Notes: generated from the letters alone by a model not told the origin. A stretch of 14,712 bases of DNA from Gammaproteobacteria bacterium (GCA_030613605.1 JAUWLO010000027.1:1-14712), one strand, 5' to 3'. Numbered from the stretch's first letter, positions 6,134 to 13,770 are shown. Translations and numbers: made by a program.

Positions 6134-7285
6134 CTAGGAGTTTAGTTCGACCTTGATCTCTTCGGCTTCCGTCATCACCTGTATTGCCGCTTCCAGGTCG
6201 ATTTGAGATGGGTTATCGGTGCTTTGTTGTTCCAGTACTTGTACCAGTTCGCGCTGTTCCAGTGTTGAGAAAGAGCCGTCTTGCTCCAGAATAGACGCAG
6301 CCCAGGGAATAAATTTCGTTAGCGGGAATAGTTGTCCGGTCTGTGGCGAGATATCTATATTGAGACCGGAAATGAACAACACTTTTTTACCGTGATAAGC
6401 CTTTTCTTTAACCAGGGTACGAAACGTGCGATCAAATTCGATTTGCGTATTAATTTGAGCCGCCATCAGCATGGGTGTTGGCGAAGTAATGATTTGTGGC
6501 ATGTAACGAATTAGGTTGTGTTCCAGATGGTGTGAGCTTTCATCTATCTCCAATATGTTGCGCTTAAAATAAAACATGTCTGCGTTTAGGTCTGTGCCAA
6601 TCGGTTGAGGCTTGTTGTGGCTAAAAGCCTGTTTGCCTACTTTCTGCACAAGGGGGGTGGAGGCTGCGAACACCTGGGCGGTACTAAGAATATTAAGGGG
6701 CAGGCGCTGATCCTCTTCATTGGTTTGAATCAGTCTATTCAGGCGTAAGAACAAACCTTCGTCGCGATCCTCGTGCAAAAGTTGATTATCGATGATGATG
6801 CATTCCATGCCGTTATACGTGTGCAGGAGGATGTTTTGCTGGGCAAACTGGTATTCATCCTGATACCAGGTGTTAACGTTATAGATTTTCCCGCAGTTTG
6901 GGCTGAATCCCTGATGGGCGGTTTGCAGCCGCCGGTAGCTGCCAAAGTTTTTAGTTTGCGGGTCATAGCCGATATGGCTGGCCTGTATGATGACCAGGTT
7001 TTCGCCGTGCTCTGCATGAGGGCCATGGCGATCTGTGGCAACGATGCCGCCCACGCGTCCATGATTAAACGGGAAGGTGCCAAAGTGTTTGGCAATCATG
7101 ATGATGGGATAACCCTGGCTCTCGTCGGAGCAGAATGCGCGAGAAGGCATGATTTTCCCGGGTTCAAAGCCCAGCGATAAACACCAGTTATAAAGTCGGG
7201 GCATGAAAACGTTGTAACGCATCATCATGCCCTGCATCTGGAAACCGCCTACGGGCTCAATCGTATTAGCTGTTAGATCCGGCAT
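6134..7285 (-). CDS. LCIB/C-type beta carbonic anhydrase domain protein
   Basis: A 383-residue soluble protein without signal peptide. Residues 45-135 match the pattern of the LCIB/LCIC family, a group of zinc beta-class carbonic anhydrases first known from the algal CO2-concentrating mechanism: FCSDE (Cys52, Asp54), FPFNHGR (71-77, Arg77), NLVIIQASHIGYD (His104) and PNCGKI (Cys131). Cys52, His104 and Cys131 fit the Cys-His-Cys zinc site, with an Asp-Arg pair nearby as in other beta enzymes. The reaction would be CO2 hydration to bicarbonate in the cytoplasm. The rest, from about 200 on, is a longer C-terminal part I cannot assign; it ends in an acidic helix. No carboxysome, RuBisCO or bicarbonate transporter gene is nearby. 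The assignment rests on motif recall, not a search; the ribosome-binding site (GCGAG) is weak. Confidence 0.7.
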   Translation of the reverse strand: MPDLTANTIEPVGGFQMQGMMMRYNVFMPRLYNWCLSLGFEPGKIMPSRAFCSDESQGYPIIMIAKHFGTFPFNHGRVGGIVATDRHGPHAEHGENLVIIQASHIGYDPQTKNFGSYRRLQTAHQGFSPNCGKIYNVNTWYQDEYQFAQQNILLHTYNGMECIIIDNQLLHEDRDEGLFLRLNRLIQTNEEDQRLPLNILSTAQVFAASTPLVQKVGKQAFSHNKPQPIGTDLNADMFYFKRNILEIDESSHHLEHNLIRYMPQIITSPTPMLMAAQINTQIEFDRTFRTLVKEKAYHGKKVLFISGLNIDISPQTGQLFPLTKFIPWAASILEQDGSFSTLEQRELVQVLEQQSTDNPSQIDLEAAIQVMTEAEEIKVELNS

Positions 7286-7397
7286 TCGTTATTGGCTCGC
7301 TTTGCTTTACCACACATACAGTAATAGTAGCCGATTTGAAATTAGCTAGATCCCTTTTTATCTGGGGGGTAACAAATAGGAAACAGGAGGCAATGAT

Positions 7398-7433
7398 ATG
7401 CAACAACGGCCAATAAAAAGGGTCAGACCCTAA
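7398..7433 (+). CDS. possible 11-codon leader ORF with strong ribosome-binding site
   Basis: A perfect AGGAGG (7385-7390) lies 7 bases before an ATG that encodes the basic peptide MQQRPIKRVRP and then stops, 23 bases before the first slp start. An alternative ATG at 7393 gives seven codons. The last codons are made of the palindrome at 7419-7431. It could be a translated leader, the remains of an older gene start, or chance. No conservation data are available here. Confidence 0.25.
   Translation: MQQRPIKRVRP
7419..7431. repeat. perfect 13-base palindrome AGGGTC-A-GACCCT
   Basis: Six-base arms flank a single central A. The core matches GGGTCAG/CTGACCC short motifs found at 772-778 and, inverted, at 3721-3727 in other gaps of this window. 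It could be an operator-like site or part of a dispersed intergenic palindrome family; no terminator T-run follows. Confidence 0.5.
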
Positions 7434-7456
7434 ATTAGCAGCTATATTTAAGGTAT

Positions 7457-7981
7457 ATGAAAAAAATAGGCACTATTTTTGTTGTTTTAATGCTCTCTGG
7501 CTGTGCCACCCAGGCTCCGGTGCCCTATAGTAAAATTCCGGTGGCCAGGGTGACGGTGGCTGAGGTGCGAGCTGACGGCACACGTTTTATTGGTACCGAG
7601 ATCCGCTGGGGTGGAACGATCTCCCGGGTAGAGAACAAAGCCACAGAAACGTGGATCGAAATTGTTAGCCGGCAATTAAGGTCCAGTGGTCAGCCGCTGG
7701 TGGCGGGTAGCAGTAGTGGGCGATTTATTGCCAGTTTTCAGGGATTTTTTGATCCCGAGGTGTATAAAAAAGGGCTACAGTTAACCGTATTAGGACCTAT
7801 TACGGGACAAACAAAAAGATCGATCGGCGAGCATGATTACTCGTTTCCCATCGTGTCTGCTACGGCATCTTATCTTTGGCCGGTGGAGCCGGAGCCCGGT
7901 TATTACGATTACCCTCCACCCTTTTGGTATTATGATCCCTGGCCTTTTTATCCCTGGTCGTATCCGCACTATTATTGGTAA
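7457..7981 (+). CDS. Slp-family outer membrane lipoprotein (first of a tandem pair)
   Basis: A 174-residue lipoprotein with a lipobox LSGC at 13-16, so Cys16 is lipidated. The middle (about 25-143) fits the Slp family, named after the starvation-induced outer membrane lipoprotein of E. coli: EIRWGGTISRVEN, GRFIASFQGFFDPEVY and a LTVLGPITGQ strand follow the family order. The tail from 145 is rich in Pro, Tyr, Trp and Phe (for example PPPFWYYDPWPFYPW), as in E. coli Slp, which also ends in an aromatic stretch. The exact role of Slp proteins is unclear, with links to stationary phase and acid stress. AAGG sits 3-4 bases from the ATG. The stop codon overlaps a possible start of the next gene (TAATG at 7979), pointing to translational coupling. 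Confidence 0.87.
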   Translation: MKKIGTIFVVLMLSGCATQAPVPYSKIPVARVTVAEVRADGTRFIGTEIRWGGTISRVENKATETWIEIVSRQLRSSGQPLVAGSSSGRFIASFQGFFDPEVYKKGLQLTVLGPITGQTKRSIGEHDYSFPIVSATASYLWPVEPEPGYYDYPPPFWYYDPWPFYPWSYPHYYW

Positions 7982-8004
7982 TGTTATTGATAATGTTAGT
8001 CACG

Positions 8005-8517
8005 ATGAAAATAAACTCGGTTTCCGTTCTATTGCGGTTATCACTTATATTTATTGCGGCTATTGTTCTAGCCGCCTGCGCGTCTTCACCTAATTTTGAT
8101 ACTACGGGTATCGACACCAGCGTGACGCCAAAGCGTGCGGCGGATGAGGGACAGGCTTTACAGGGTGAGCCTGTATTGTGGGGCGGTGTTGTTCTTGTGA
8201 GCACTAATCTCAAGGATTCAACTCAGTTGGAGATTTTGGCTTATCCTTTAGACTCCAGTCAGAGACCGAACAGAGAACAAAATCCCCTGGGGCGTTTCCT
8301 GGCAGTGCATGAAGGTTATCTGGAGACTGCCGACTATGCTCAAGGGCGACTCATTACGGTAAGGGGAACCCTGGGTGAAAAGCGCACTGGTCATGTCGGT
8401 GAAGCCGAATACACTTACCCGGTGGTCAAAATTAATCAGTTGTACCTATGGTCAAAATACGGTGATTCTTCCGAGCCTCAGATTCAGTTTGGCTTTGGTT
8501 TGATGATTCACAACTAA
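8005..8517 (+). CDS. Slp-family lipoprotein (second of a tandem pair)
   Basis: Paralogue of the preceding gene. From the ATG at 8005 it has 170 residues with a textbook lipoprotein signal ending in the lipobox LAAC (Cys25). The Slp pattern follows: VLWGGVVLVSTN, a LEILAYPLDSSQRP strand, LGRFLAVHEGYLETADYAQGR with ITVRGTLGEKR, and YPVVKINQLYLW. It lacks the aromatic tail of its neighbour and ends in IQFGFGLMIHN. In-frame starts at 7975 (TTG), 7981 and 7993 are possible; 7981 would overlap the upstream stop, but the extra residues give an unusually long signal region, so I prefer 8005. No start has a clear ribosome-binding site, which suits coupling to the upstream gene. Confidence 0.85.
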   Translation: MKINSVSVLLRLSLIFIAAIVLAACASSPNFDTTGIDTSVTPKRAADEGQALQGEPVLWGGVVLVSTNLKDSTQLEILAYPLDSSQRPNREQNPLGRFLAVHEGYLETADYAQGRLITVRGTLGEKRTGHVGEAEYTYPVVKINQLYLWSKYGDSSEPQIQFGFGLMIHN

Positions 8518-8544
8518 ATTCGTTATTTAAAGTTAAGCTCAACA

Positions 8545-9288
8545 ATGTCTTTGCGACTCTTTCTTTTTTTTCCGGGTTTGTTTTTCCCTGTTGCCAGTTT
8601 TGCTGGTTCCTCTGTTACTTTTACAAGCCCAGTTCAACAAAGCACATTGCTGGAGCTTTATACCTCCGAAGGATGTAGTAGTTGTCCTCCGGCTGATCGG
8701 TGGCTTAGTGCGCTAAAGGGTGACCCAAACCTCTGGACAGAAATCATTCCGGTTGCCTTCCATGTGGATTACTGGGATTACCTGGGCTGGAAGGATGAGT
8801 TTTCAAAAGTAGAATATACGCAGCGGCAAAGAAATTATGCGCGATGGCATAACCTGAGAACGGTTTATACACCAGGATTCTTACGAAATGGTAAAGAATT
8901 TCGTGGCTGGAATAGAGGTCGTTCTGTTAATGATCGTCCAGGAAAAAATGTTGGCCAGTTAACGGTTAGTGTTAACAAGGGGGTTGTGAAGGCAAATTTT
9001 AAACCCGTGAACAAAACTAAAAATCCCATAAACCTTAATGTTGCCTGGTTAGGTTTTGATCTGGAAACAAAAATACGAGCGGGTGAGAATGAAGGGAAAA
9101 CGCTTAATCATGATTTTGTGAGTTTTAACACAAAGGTAATAAAAGGGACTTACAATGATGAAATGGTCACCTGGAAGTTTAAAGCCAATCTAAAGGACTT
9201 GCCTGCCAGAAGTGGAGCAGCTTTTTGGGTGACATATGGAAAAAATCCAACGCCGGTTCAGGCAACAGGTGGTTGGTTGGGAAAATAA
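8545..9288 (+). CDS. exported DUF1223 thioredoxin-fold protein
   Basis: The 247-residue protein has a signal peptide (hydrophobic 4-19, cleavage after SFA near residue 20) and the DUF1223 domain: LLELYTSEGCSSCPPADRWL with the Cys44-x-x-Cys47 pair, then VAFHVDYWDYLGWKD, the RQRNYA stretch and YTPGFLRNGKEFRGW. The Cys pair followed by Pro-Pro and the TPGF cis-Pro-like segment point to a thioredoxin-like fold, probably active in periplasmic thiol redox chemistry; no member has a well-settled function that I can name. It lies 27 bases after the second slp gene and may be in the same transcript. The start has no visible Shine-Dalgarno sequence. Confidence 0.87.
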   Translation: MSLRLFLFFPGLFFPVASFAGSSVTFTSPVQQSTLLELYTSEGCSSCPPADRWLSALKGDPNLWTEIIPVAFHVDYWDYLGWKDEFSKVEYTQRQRNYARWHNLRTVYTPGFLRNGKEFRGWNRGRSVNDRPGKNVGQLTVSVNKGVVKANFKPVNKTKNPINLNVAWLGFDLETKIRAGENEGKTLNHDFVSFNTKVIKGTYNDEMVTWKFKANLKDLPARSGAAFWVTYGKNPTPVQATGGWLGK

Positions 9289-9356
9289 AATCAAATTAGC
9301 CAAAGTGAAACATAACAGGCTAATATGTTGGTGCTTATATCACAGGGGGATAAAAA

Positions 9357-9839
9357 ATGGGGTTAAAACCGGAATGTGAATCCCTGGTGGATTCATCGCT
9401 TGGCCAGGAGCTGGAAAAAGATGAATGCCAGGTGCTTGTCGAAGTAATGGGAGTGCGTGAGTTAACGGATGGTGAAGTATTGGTGAAAGAAGGCGACGCT
9501 GATAACACCTTATTTATTTTGACTAAAGGCAAACTTACCGTTAGCAGCAGAATTGATGATAAAGATGTTGCTGTTTACACCATGAAGGTTGGTGAGTGTG
9601 CCGGTACTCGTGCTTTTGTTGATTTGGCGCCGCGAAATGCATCGTTAACGGCTGTGGGCGCTTCCGCTGTGTACACCCTGGAACCTGACGATTTTGAGAG
9701 TTTGCTGGATAAACATCCGAAGGTGGTTTACAAAGTGATGCGGGCATTGTTTCGTTTAACGCATATCAATCTTATGCGCATGAATGTGGAAACTCAGGAG
9801 CTTTCAAATTACATTCATAAGTCAGGCGGGCGTTATTGA
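9357..9839 (+). CDS. single-domain cyclic-nucleotide-binding-fold protein
   Basis: A 160-residue soluble protein made of one cNMP-binding domain (about 15-125): LTDGEVLVKEGDADNTLFILTKGKLTV gives the first strands, and the phosphate-binding cassette runs about 79-100 (GECAGTRAFVDLAPRNASLTA when read in two parts). Arg93, which should contact the cyclic phosphate, is present, but the Glu that normally follows Gly in the cassette and binds the ribose hydroxyl is Thr84. It has no DNA-binding helix-turn-helix, kinase, channel or GGDEF domain, only a helical end (about 126-160) suited to partner contact. It may bind another ligand or act as a structural module. A good AGGGGGA lies 7 bases before the ATG. 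It follows the DUF1223 gene by 68 bases and converges on xthA. Confidence 0.85.
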   Translation: MGLKPECESLVDSSLGQELEKDECQVLVEVMGVRELTDGEVLVKEGDADNTLFILTKGKLTVSSRIDDKDVAVYTMKVGECAGTRAFVDLAPRNASLTAVGASAVYTLEPDDFESLLDKHPKVVYKVMRALFRLTHINLMRMNVETQELSNYIHKSGGRY

Positions 9840-9860
9840 TTCAAGTGTAGAGCTCTGCAA

Positions 9861-10634
9861 CTAAAACTCAGCAACCACAGGCGCATGGTCTGAAGGGCGT
9901 TCCAGCTTGCGCGGTTCCTTGTCGATGTAACTGGCTGTGCAGTGTTCGGTCATCGCCGGGCTGGATAACAGTAAATCTATGCGCATGCCATGGTTGCGAC
10001 GGAAGCCCGCGGCACGATAGTCCCACCAGCTGTAGAGTTCTTCTTCCTGTTCAAACAGGCGGAAGGTGTCTGTTAAACCCATATCCAACAAGCTTTGTAA
10101 AACAGCTCGCTCCGGTGGGCTAACGAGAATTTTATCTTTCCAGCCTTCGGGGTCCCACAAGTCGCGATCATCCGGGGCGATGTTGAAATCGCCGACCACC
10201 ACGAAATTTTTGTGTTCGGCTAATTGTGTTTTAACATATTTAAGTAACGCATCCAGCCAGCCCAGTTTGTACTCGTATTTTTCCGAACCGACTTCCGAGC
10301 CATTGGGGATGTACAGATTTAAAAATCGTACATCACCATTTTCATGAGGGATAGTGCAGCCCAGTACACGCCGTTGTGGATCATCGAGGCCAGGCAGGTC
10401 GGTAATAATATCGGTTGCTTCCAGCTTGCTGATAACCGCCACACCGTTATAGGTTTTTTGTCCGGAAAAATTGACGTGATAACCCGCGGCTTCAATGTCT
10501 TCCCGGGGGAAGTTTTCATCGATAGTTTTGATTTCCTGCAGGCCGAGGATGTCTGGCTGATGTTCTTTCAGCCAATCCAGCACATGAGGTAGTCGAACTT
10601 TAATGGAATTGACATTCCAGGAGGCAAGCTTCAT
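9861..10634 (-). CDS. xthA: exodeoxyribonuclease III
   Basis: DNA-repair enzyme that cuts 5' of abasic sites and removes nucleotides from 3' ends of duplex DNA in the cytoplasm. The 257 residues hold the full EEP-nuclease set: SWNVNS with Asn7, LQEIK with Glu34, TYNGVAVISK, LYIPNGSE, GDFNIAP with Asp149 and Asn151, RIDLLL, and SDHAPV with Asp249 and His250. The length is slightly under that of E. coli Xth (268). There is no clear Shine-Dalgarno sequence; the upstream 15 bases are A/T-rich. It is downstream of the ygiM-like gene by 71 bases and on the same strand, and converges with the cNMP-fold gene 21 bases away. Confidence 0.94.
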   Translation of the reverse strand: MKLASWNVNSIKVRLPHVLDWLKEHQPDILGLQEIKTIDENFPREDIEAAGYHVNFSGQKTYNGVAVISKLEATDIITDLPGLDDPQRRVLGCTIPHENGDVRFLNLYIPNGSEVGSEKYEYKLGWLDALLKYVKTQLAEHKNFVVVGDFNIAPDDRDLWDPEGWKDKILVSPPERAVLQSLLDMGLTDTFRLFEQEEELYSWWDYRAAGFRRNHGMRIDLLLSSPAMTEHCTASYIDKEPRKLERPSDHAPVVAEF

Positions 10635-10705
10635 TTTTATTTAATTCTTATTGTTAAGCTGAAAATGTTGAGGGTTAGCGGATAAGGCACTAACAGATTG
10701 TTGTT

Positions 10706-11512
10706 TTAATAAAGACGGAAGCCGCCATGGCGTTGGCGCATGCGTTTATCCAGCCAGGTCATGCCGCCAATAAGGCCGAGGATCAGTGCAACCACGATAC
10801 TGCCGAGAAACCACTCGATGTCTACAGACCAGCCCTGTTCACCGGGGTTCTGAGTGGTTGAGATTGTTGCCATCTCGCCTTGCTGTGTTTCAATTTCCTG
10901 TTGTTCGCTGACCTGTTTGTTGATTAATGCGGAAGCTGCAAGGCGAGCCTGAAGTTCTTTGTTTTGATTGCGTAAGGTGTTGAGTTCTTCCTGTGAACTA
11001 TTGGCAGTCTTACCGCTGGACTTCATTTTATTTTCCATTTTAATGACACGTTCGCGAGCCTTTTTGAGTTCTACCCTCATCCAGCCGGCATCGGCGGCAC
11101 GTTTGCGCAGTTCTTCGATTTCAGCGATATCAATGCCGTCATCTCCGCTTTGCCCTGCGCTTGCTTCGGCAGCTTTGAGTTTGGCCTCAAGGCTTTTGGA
11201 TTTGACGAGCAGTGTCAGGTATGCAATTTGGGTGGGTTGTTCATTGGTCAGGAATTTGGATTCCACCCAGCCGGTGACGTTGTCGTTGGTGCGTATGCGC
11301 GTGTAATTGCCATCCTTCATGAGCACTTCCACGGCAGTGCCGCTGGGAAGTGTCTTCAATACGGTGCCCTGAGATAAACGCTGGCTGCGGACTTCAATAA
11401 CAATCTTGTCAGTTACAAAGGCGGCCTGTGTCGGCAGGCTGAGTAATGGCATCAGGCACAACAGGATTCCACGTAATATCTGTTTTGTTGTGTTGGTTTT
11501 TGTACGGGTCAT
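10706..11512 (-). CDS. YgiM-like SH3-domain, coiled-coil membrane protein (TIGR04211 type)
   Basis: A 268-residue envelope protein. It has a signal peptide (hydrophobic 14-29, ends LPTQA), a bacterial SH3 domain at about 33-92 (VRSQRLSQGTVLKTLPSG, TRIRTNDNVTGWVESKFL), a long polar helical region at about 98-205 likely to be coiled coil, and one membrane helix at about 234-255 followed by a short basic tail ending HGGFRLY. This matches E. coli YgiM and its TIGR04211 relatives, whose function is not firmly known; bacterial SH3 domains often bind cell-wall peptides. The SH3 part would be periplasmic with the anchor at the C-terminus. AGGGAG lies 8 bases before the ATG. prlC ends 104 bases upstream. 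Confidence 0.9.
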   Translation of the reverse strand: MTRTKTNTTKQILRGILLCLMPLLSLPTQAAFVTDKIVIEVRSQRLSQGTVLKTLPSGTAVEVLMKDGNYTRIRTNDNVTGWVESKFLTNEQPTQIAYLTLLVKSKSLEAKLKAAEASAGQSGDDGIDIAEIEELRKRAADAGWMRVELKKARERVIKMENKMKSSGKTANSSQEELNTLRNQNKELQARLAASALINKQVSEQQEIETQQGEMATISTTQNPGEQGWSVDIEWFLGSIVVALILGLIGGMTWLDKRMRQRHGGFRLY

Positions 11513-11616
11513 GCGTTTTCTCCCTGAGCCTTTTTATCTGTACTGCGCGTTTGATCTATCCCTTCATTGTGAGTAGTAACGACACGTTTCCAGGTTTTCT
11601 GATGCTCGAATCCCGC

Positions 11617-13656
11617 CTACTGTATACCAGAATGTCGTAACAGGGCATCAATCTCGGGTTCGCGGCCTCGAAATTCGATAAACAGGTCCATGGGGTCTCG
11701 TGCTCCACCCTGGTCCAGTACAGCCTCCAGAAACTCCAGCCCCGTCTCCCGGTTGAAGATGCCCGTCTCTTCGAACTTTGAGAAGGCATCGGAGGATAAT
11801 ACTTCAGCCCATTTGTAGCTGTAATAACCCGCGGCGTAACCGCCCGCGAAAATATGCGAAAAGCTGTGCTGGAAACGATGGTAGGCCGGTGGTTTGATAA
11901 CGGCCACTTCGGCACGCACCTCATCCAGTATCTCCTGCACCCGAGCGCCTTTTTCAGGATCGTATTCGGCATGAATGCGAAAATCGAACAGGGAGAATTC
12001 CAGTTGTCGCACCATTTGCATGCCGGACTGAAAGTTTTTGGCTTTAATCATTTTCTCGTACAGCCCATTCGGCAGCGCTTCTTTGGTTTGATAATGCTGC
12101 GCGATGAGATTGACCGCCTGCCTTTCCCAGCACCAGTTTTCCAGAAACTGGCTGGGCAGTTCCACCGCATCCCAGGGCACACCGCTAATGCCGGAGACAG
12201 CAAGGGTATTCACCTGTGTGAGCATGTGATGCAGGCCATGACCAAACTCATGGAACAGGGTGATAACTTCGTTGTGGGTGAACAACGCTGGCTCATCACC
12301 AATGGGCGAGGAGAAGTTACAGGTCAGGTAAGCGACCGGTAACTGGATATGATCAGCAGTTTCACGGCGTGAAATACATTCATCCATCCAGGCGCCGCCA
12401 CGTTTGTTTTGTCGGGCGTAAAGATCGAGATAAAAGCGACCACGGTTGTTGCCCTCGCGATCGAAAATTTCAAATACCCGTACATCCTCGTGCCAGGTAT
12501 CAATGCCGGAGAGTTCTTTAATGTCGAGTCCGTAGAGTTTGTTCACTACAGCAAACAGGCCATTGACTACATGTGGTTCCGGAAAGTAGGGTTTGAGATC
12601 TTCCTGGCTAATGGCGTAACGAAACTCACGCAGTTTCTCTGAACAATAGGTAATGTCCCAGGGTTCGATTTCAGTGATGTCATAGTGCTCGCGCGCGAAG
12701 CTGGCCAGTTCATCCAGTTCTTCCTGCGCCATGCCCAGTGAATGGTCAGCCAGATTGTGCAGGAACTCCATTACCTTTTTCGTGCTGGGCGCCATCTTGG
12801 TGGCCAGTGAATGTTGCGCATAGCTTTCAAAACCAAGAATTTGTGCCAGTTCATGACGCAGGCCGAGAATTTGTTCCATGAGTTCGCTGTTATTCCATTC
12901 CCCGGCGTTAGGGCCCTGATCCGAAGCGCGTGTCGCGAAGGCCTGATAGGTTTCTTCACGCAGGGTGCGATCATCGGCATAACTCATGACGGCAAAGTAG
13001 GATGGGAAATCCAGCGTGAGCAAGTAGCCGGTCAACTTTTCTTGTTCAGCTGTTTGTTTGGCCATGGCAATAGCTGAGTCGGGCAAACCGGCTAACTCTT
13101 TTTTATCGGTAATGTGATTGCTCCATGCCTGAGTGGCATCCAGCACATTCTGTGAAAAGTTTGCCGTGAGCGTGGAGAGCTCCTGTTTAATTTCCATGAA
13201 GCGGTTTTTTTGTTCTTCAGGCAGATTAACACCGGATAGACGAAAATCACGCAGGGCATTGTCGATGGCTTTTTGTTGCGGCGTGTTGAGGCTTTTCGTC
13301 TTATCAACATTAGCCGCTATGTGTTCAAAAGCCGCGTAGAGTTTTTTATTTTGCCCCAGCTCGGTGGCGTACTGACTGAGTTTTGGTAAACAGGCGTTGT
13401 AGGCATCACGTAACTCGTCACTGTTGAGCACCGAATTCATATGGCTTACCGGCGACCAGGCGCGGTTTAACCGATCTTCCAGCTCTTCCATGGGCGCGAT
13501 CAGATTGTCCCAGGTTTTTTCATCCGGGTTGTTGAGTAACTCTGCAATAGCCGCTCGGTTATCAGCGAGAATTTGATCAATGGCTGGCTCGATGTGCTCC
13601 GGTTTGATGGCCGAGAATGGGGGTAAATCAATGATTTTTAGTAATGGATTTGTCAT
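11617..13656 (-). CDS. prlC: oligopeptidase A (M3 metallopeptidase)
   Basis: A cytoplasmic zinc endopeptidase that degrades short peptides, including cleaved signal peptides. The 679-residue length from the chosen start equals that of E. coli PrlC to within one residue. The zinc site is HEFGH (His469, Glu470, His473) with Glu499 in PWDAVELPSQFLENW as third ligand; the substrate-side region SHIFAGGYAAGYYSYKWAEVLS is also present. The frame is open upstream to 13800, but those 48 codons overlap the start of srkA and match nothing in the family, so I start at the ATG at 13656 (MTNPLLKIIDLPPF). The stop is TAG. The gene heads a minus-strand row with the ygiM-like gene and xthA, but the gaps of about 100 and 70 bases leave separate promoters possible. 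Confidence 0.95.
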   Translation of the reverse strand: MTNPLLKIIDLPPFSAIKPEHIEPAIDQILADNRAAIAELLNNPDEKTWDNLIAPMEELEDRLNRAWSPVSHMNSVLNSDELRDAYNACLPKLSQYATELGQNKKLYAAFEHIAANVDKTKSLNTPQQKAIDNALRDFRLSGVNLPEEQKNRFMEIKQELSTLTANFSQNVLDATQAWSNHITDKKELAGLPDSAIAMAKQTAEQEKLTGYLLTLDFPSYFAVMSYADDRTLREETYQAFATRASDQGPNAGEWNNSELMEQILGLRHELAQILGFESYAQHSLATKMAPSTKKVMEFLHNLADHSLGMAQEELDELASFAREHYDITEIEPWDITYCSEKLREFRYAISQEDLKPYFPEPHVVNGLFAVVNKLYGLDIKELSGIDTWHEDVRVFEIFDREGNNRGRFYLDLYARQNKRGGAWMDECISRRETADHIQLPVAYLTCNFSSPIGDEPALFTHNEVITLFHEFGHGLHHMLTQVNTLAVSGISGVPWDAVELPSQFLENWCWERQAVNLIAQHYQTKEALPNGLYEKMIKAKNFQSGMQMVRQLEFSLFDFRIHAEYDPEKGARVQEILDEVRAEVAVIKPPAYHRFQHSFSHIFAGGYAAGYYSYKWAEVLSSDAFSKFEETGIFNRETGLEFLEAVLDQGGARDPMDLFIEFRGREPEIDALLRHSGIQ

Positions 13657-13698
13657 AAGTGTGAGTCGCAGCAGCCGTATTTGGGTTTTGGTGTATAA

Positions 13699-13704
13699 AT
13701 TATA
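13699..13704 (-). promoter_or_regulatory. candidate -10 box for prlC
   Basis: The minus strand reads a perfect TATAAT here, 43 bases before the prlC ATG, in the 114-base gap between the divergent prlC and srkA genes. A TTGGAT at 13731-13726 is 21 bases away, too far for a normal -35, so support is partial. Confidence 0.3.
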
Positions 13705-13770
13705 TTGCGCCAATGATGTTACCCTATCCAATCCCTTGCAGGCTAACTGGACCACCAATTTAGGCGCGTT

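Larger units (their letters stand above)
7286..7456. promoter_or_regulatory. 171-base divergent regulatory region
   Basis: The region separates the minus-strand carbonic anhydrase-like gene from the plus-strand Slp genes. It holds a weak plus-strand promoter candidate (TTGAAA at 7336-7341, then TATCTG at 7359-7364 after 17 bases), an orphan AGGAGG at 7385-7390 with a short ORF, the GGGTC palindrome at 7419-7431, and a TATATT at 7443-7448 close to the slp start. I could not pick a clear minus-strand promoter. Confidence 0.4.

Noticed and set aside
6773..7180. 135-codon plus-strand ORF
   Set aside because: It is antisense to the conserved zinc-site half of the carbonic anhydrase-like gene and has no ribosome-binding site of note.
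9849..9856. AGAGCTCT palindrome between the convergent cNMP-fold gene and xthA
   Set aside because: Eight bases without flanking symmetry or a T-run; expected by chance at this scale.
10674..10694. hairpin with a 7-base stem between ygiM-like gene and xthA
   Set aside because: The stem is short with one wobble pair and no T-run follows on the transcribed strand, so I do not call it a terminator.
11854..12342. 162-codon plus-strand ORF
   Set aside because: It lies wholly antisense inside prlC, covering the conserved zinc-site region; it is a shadow of the real gene.
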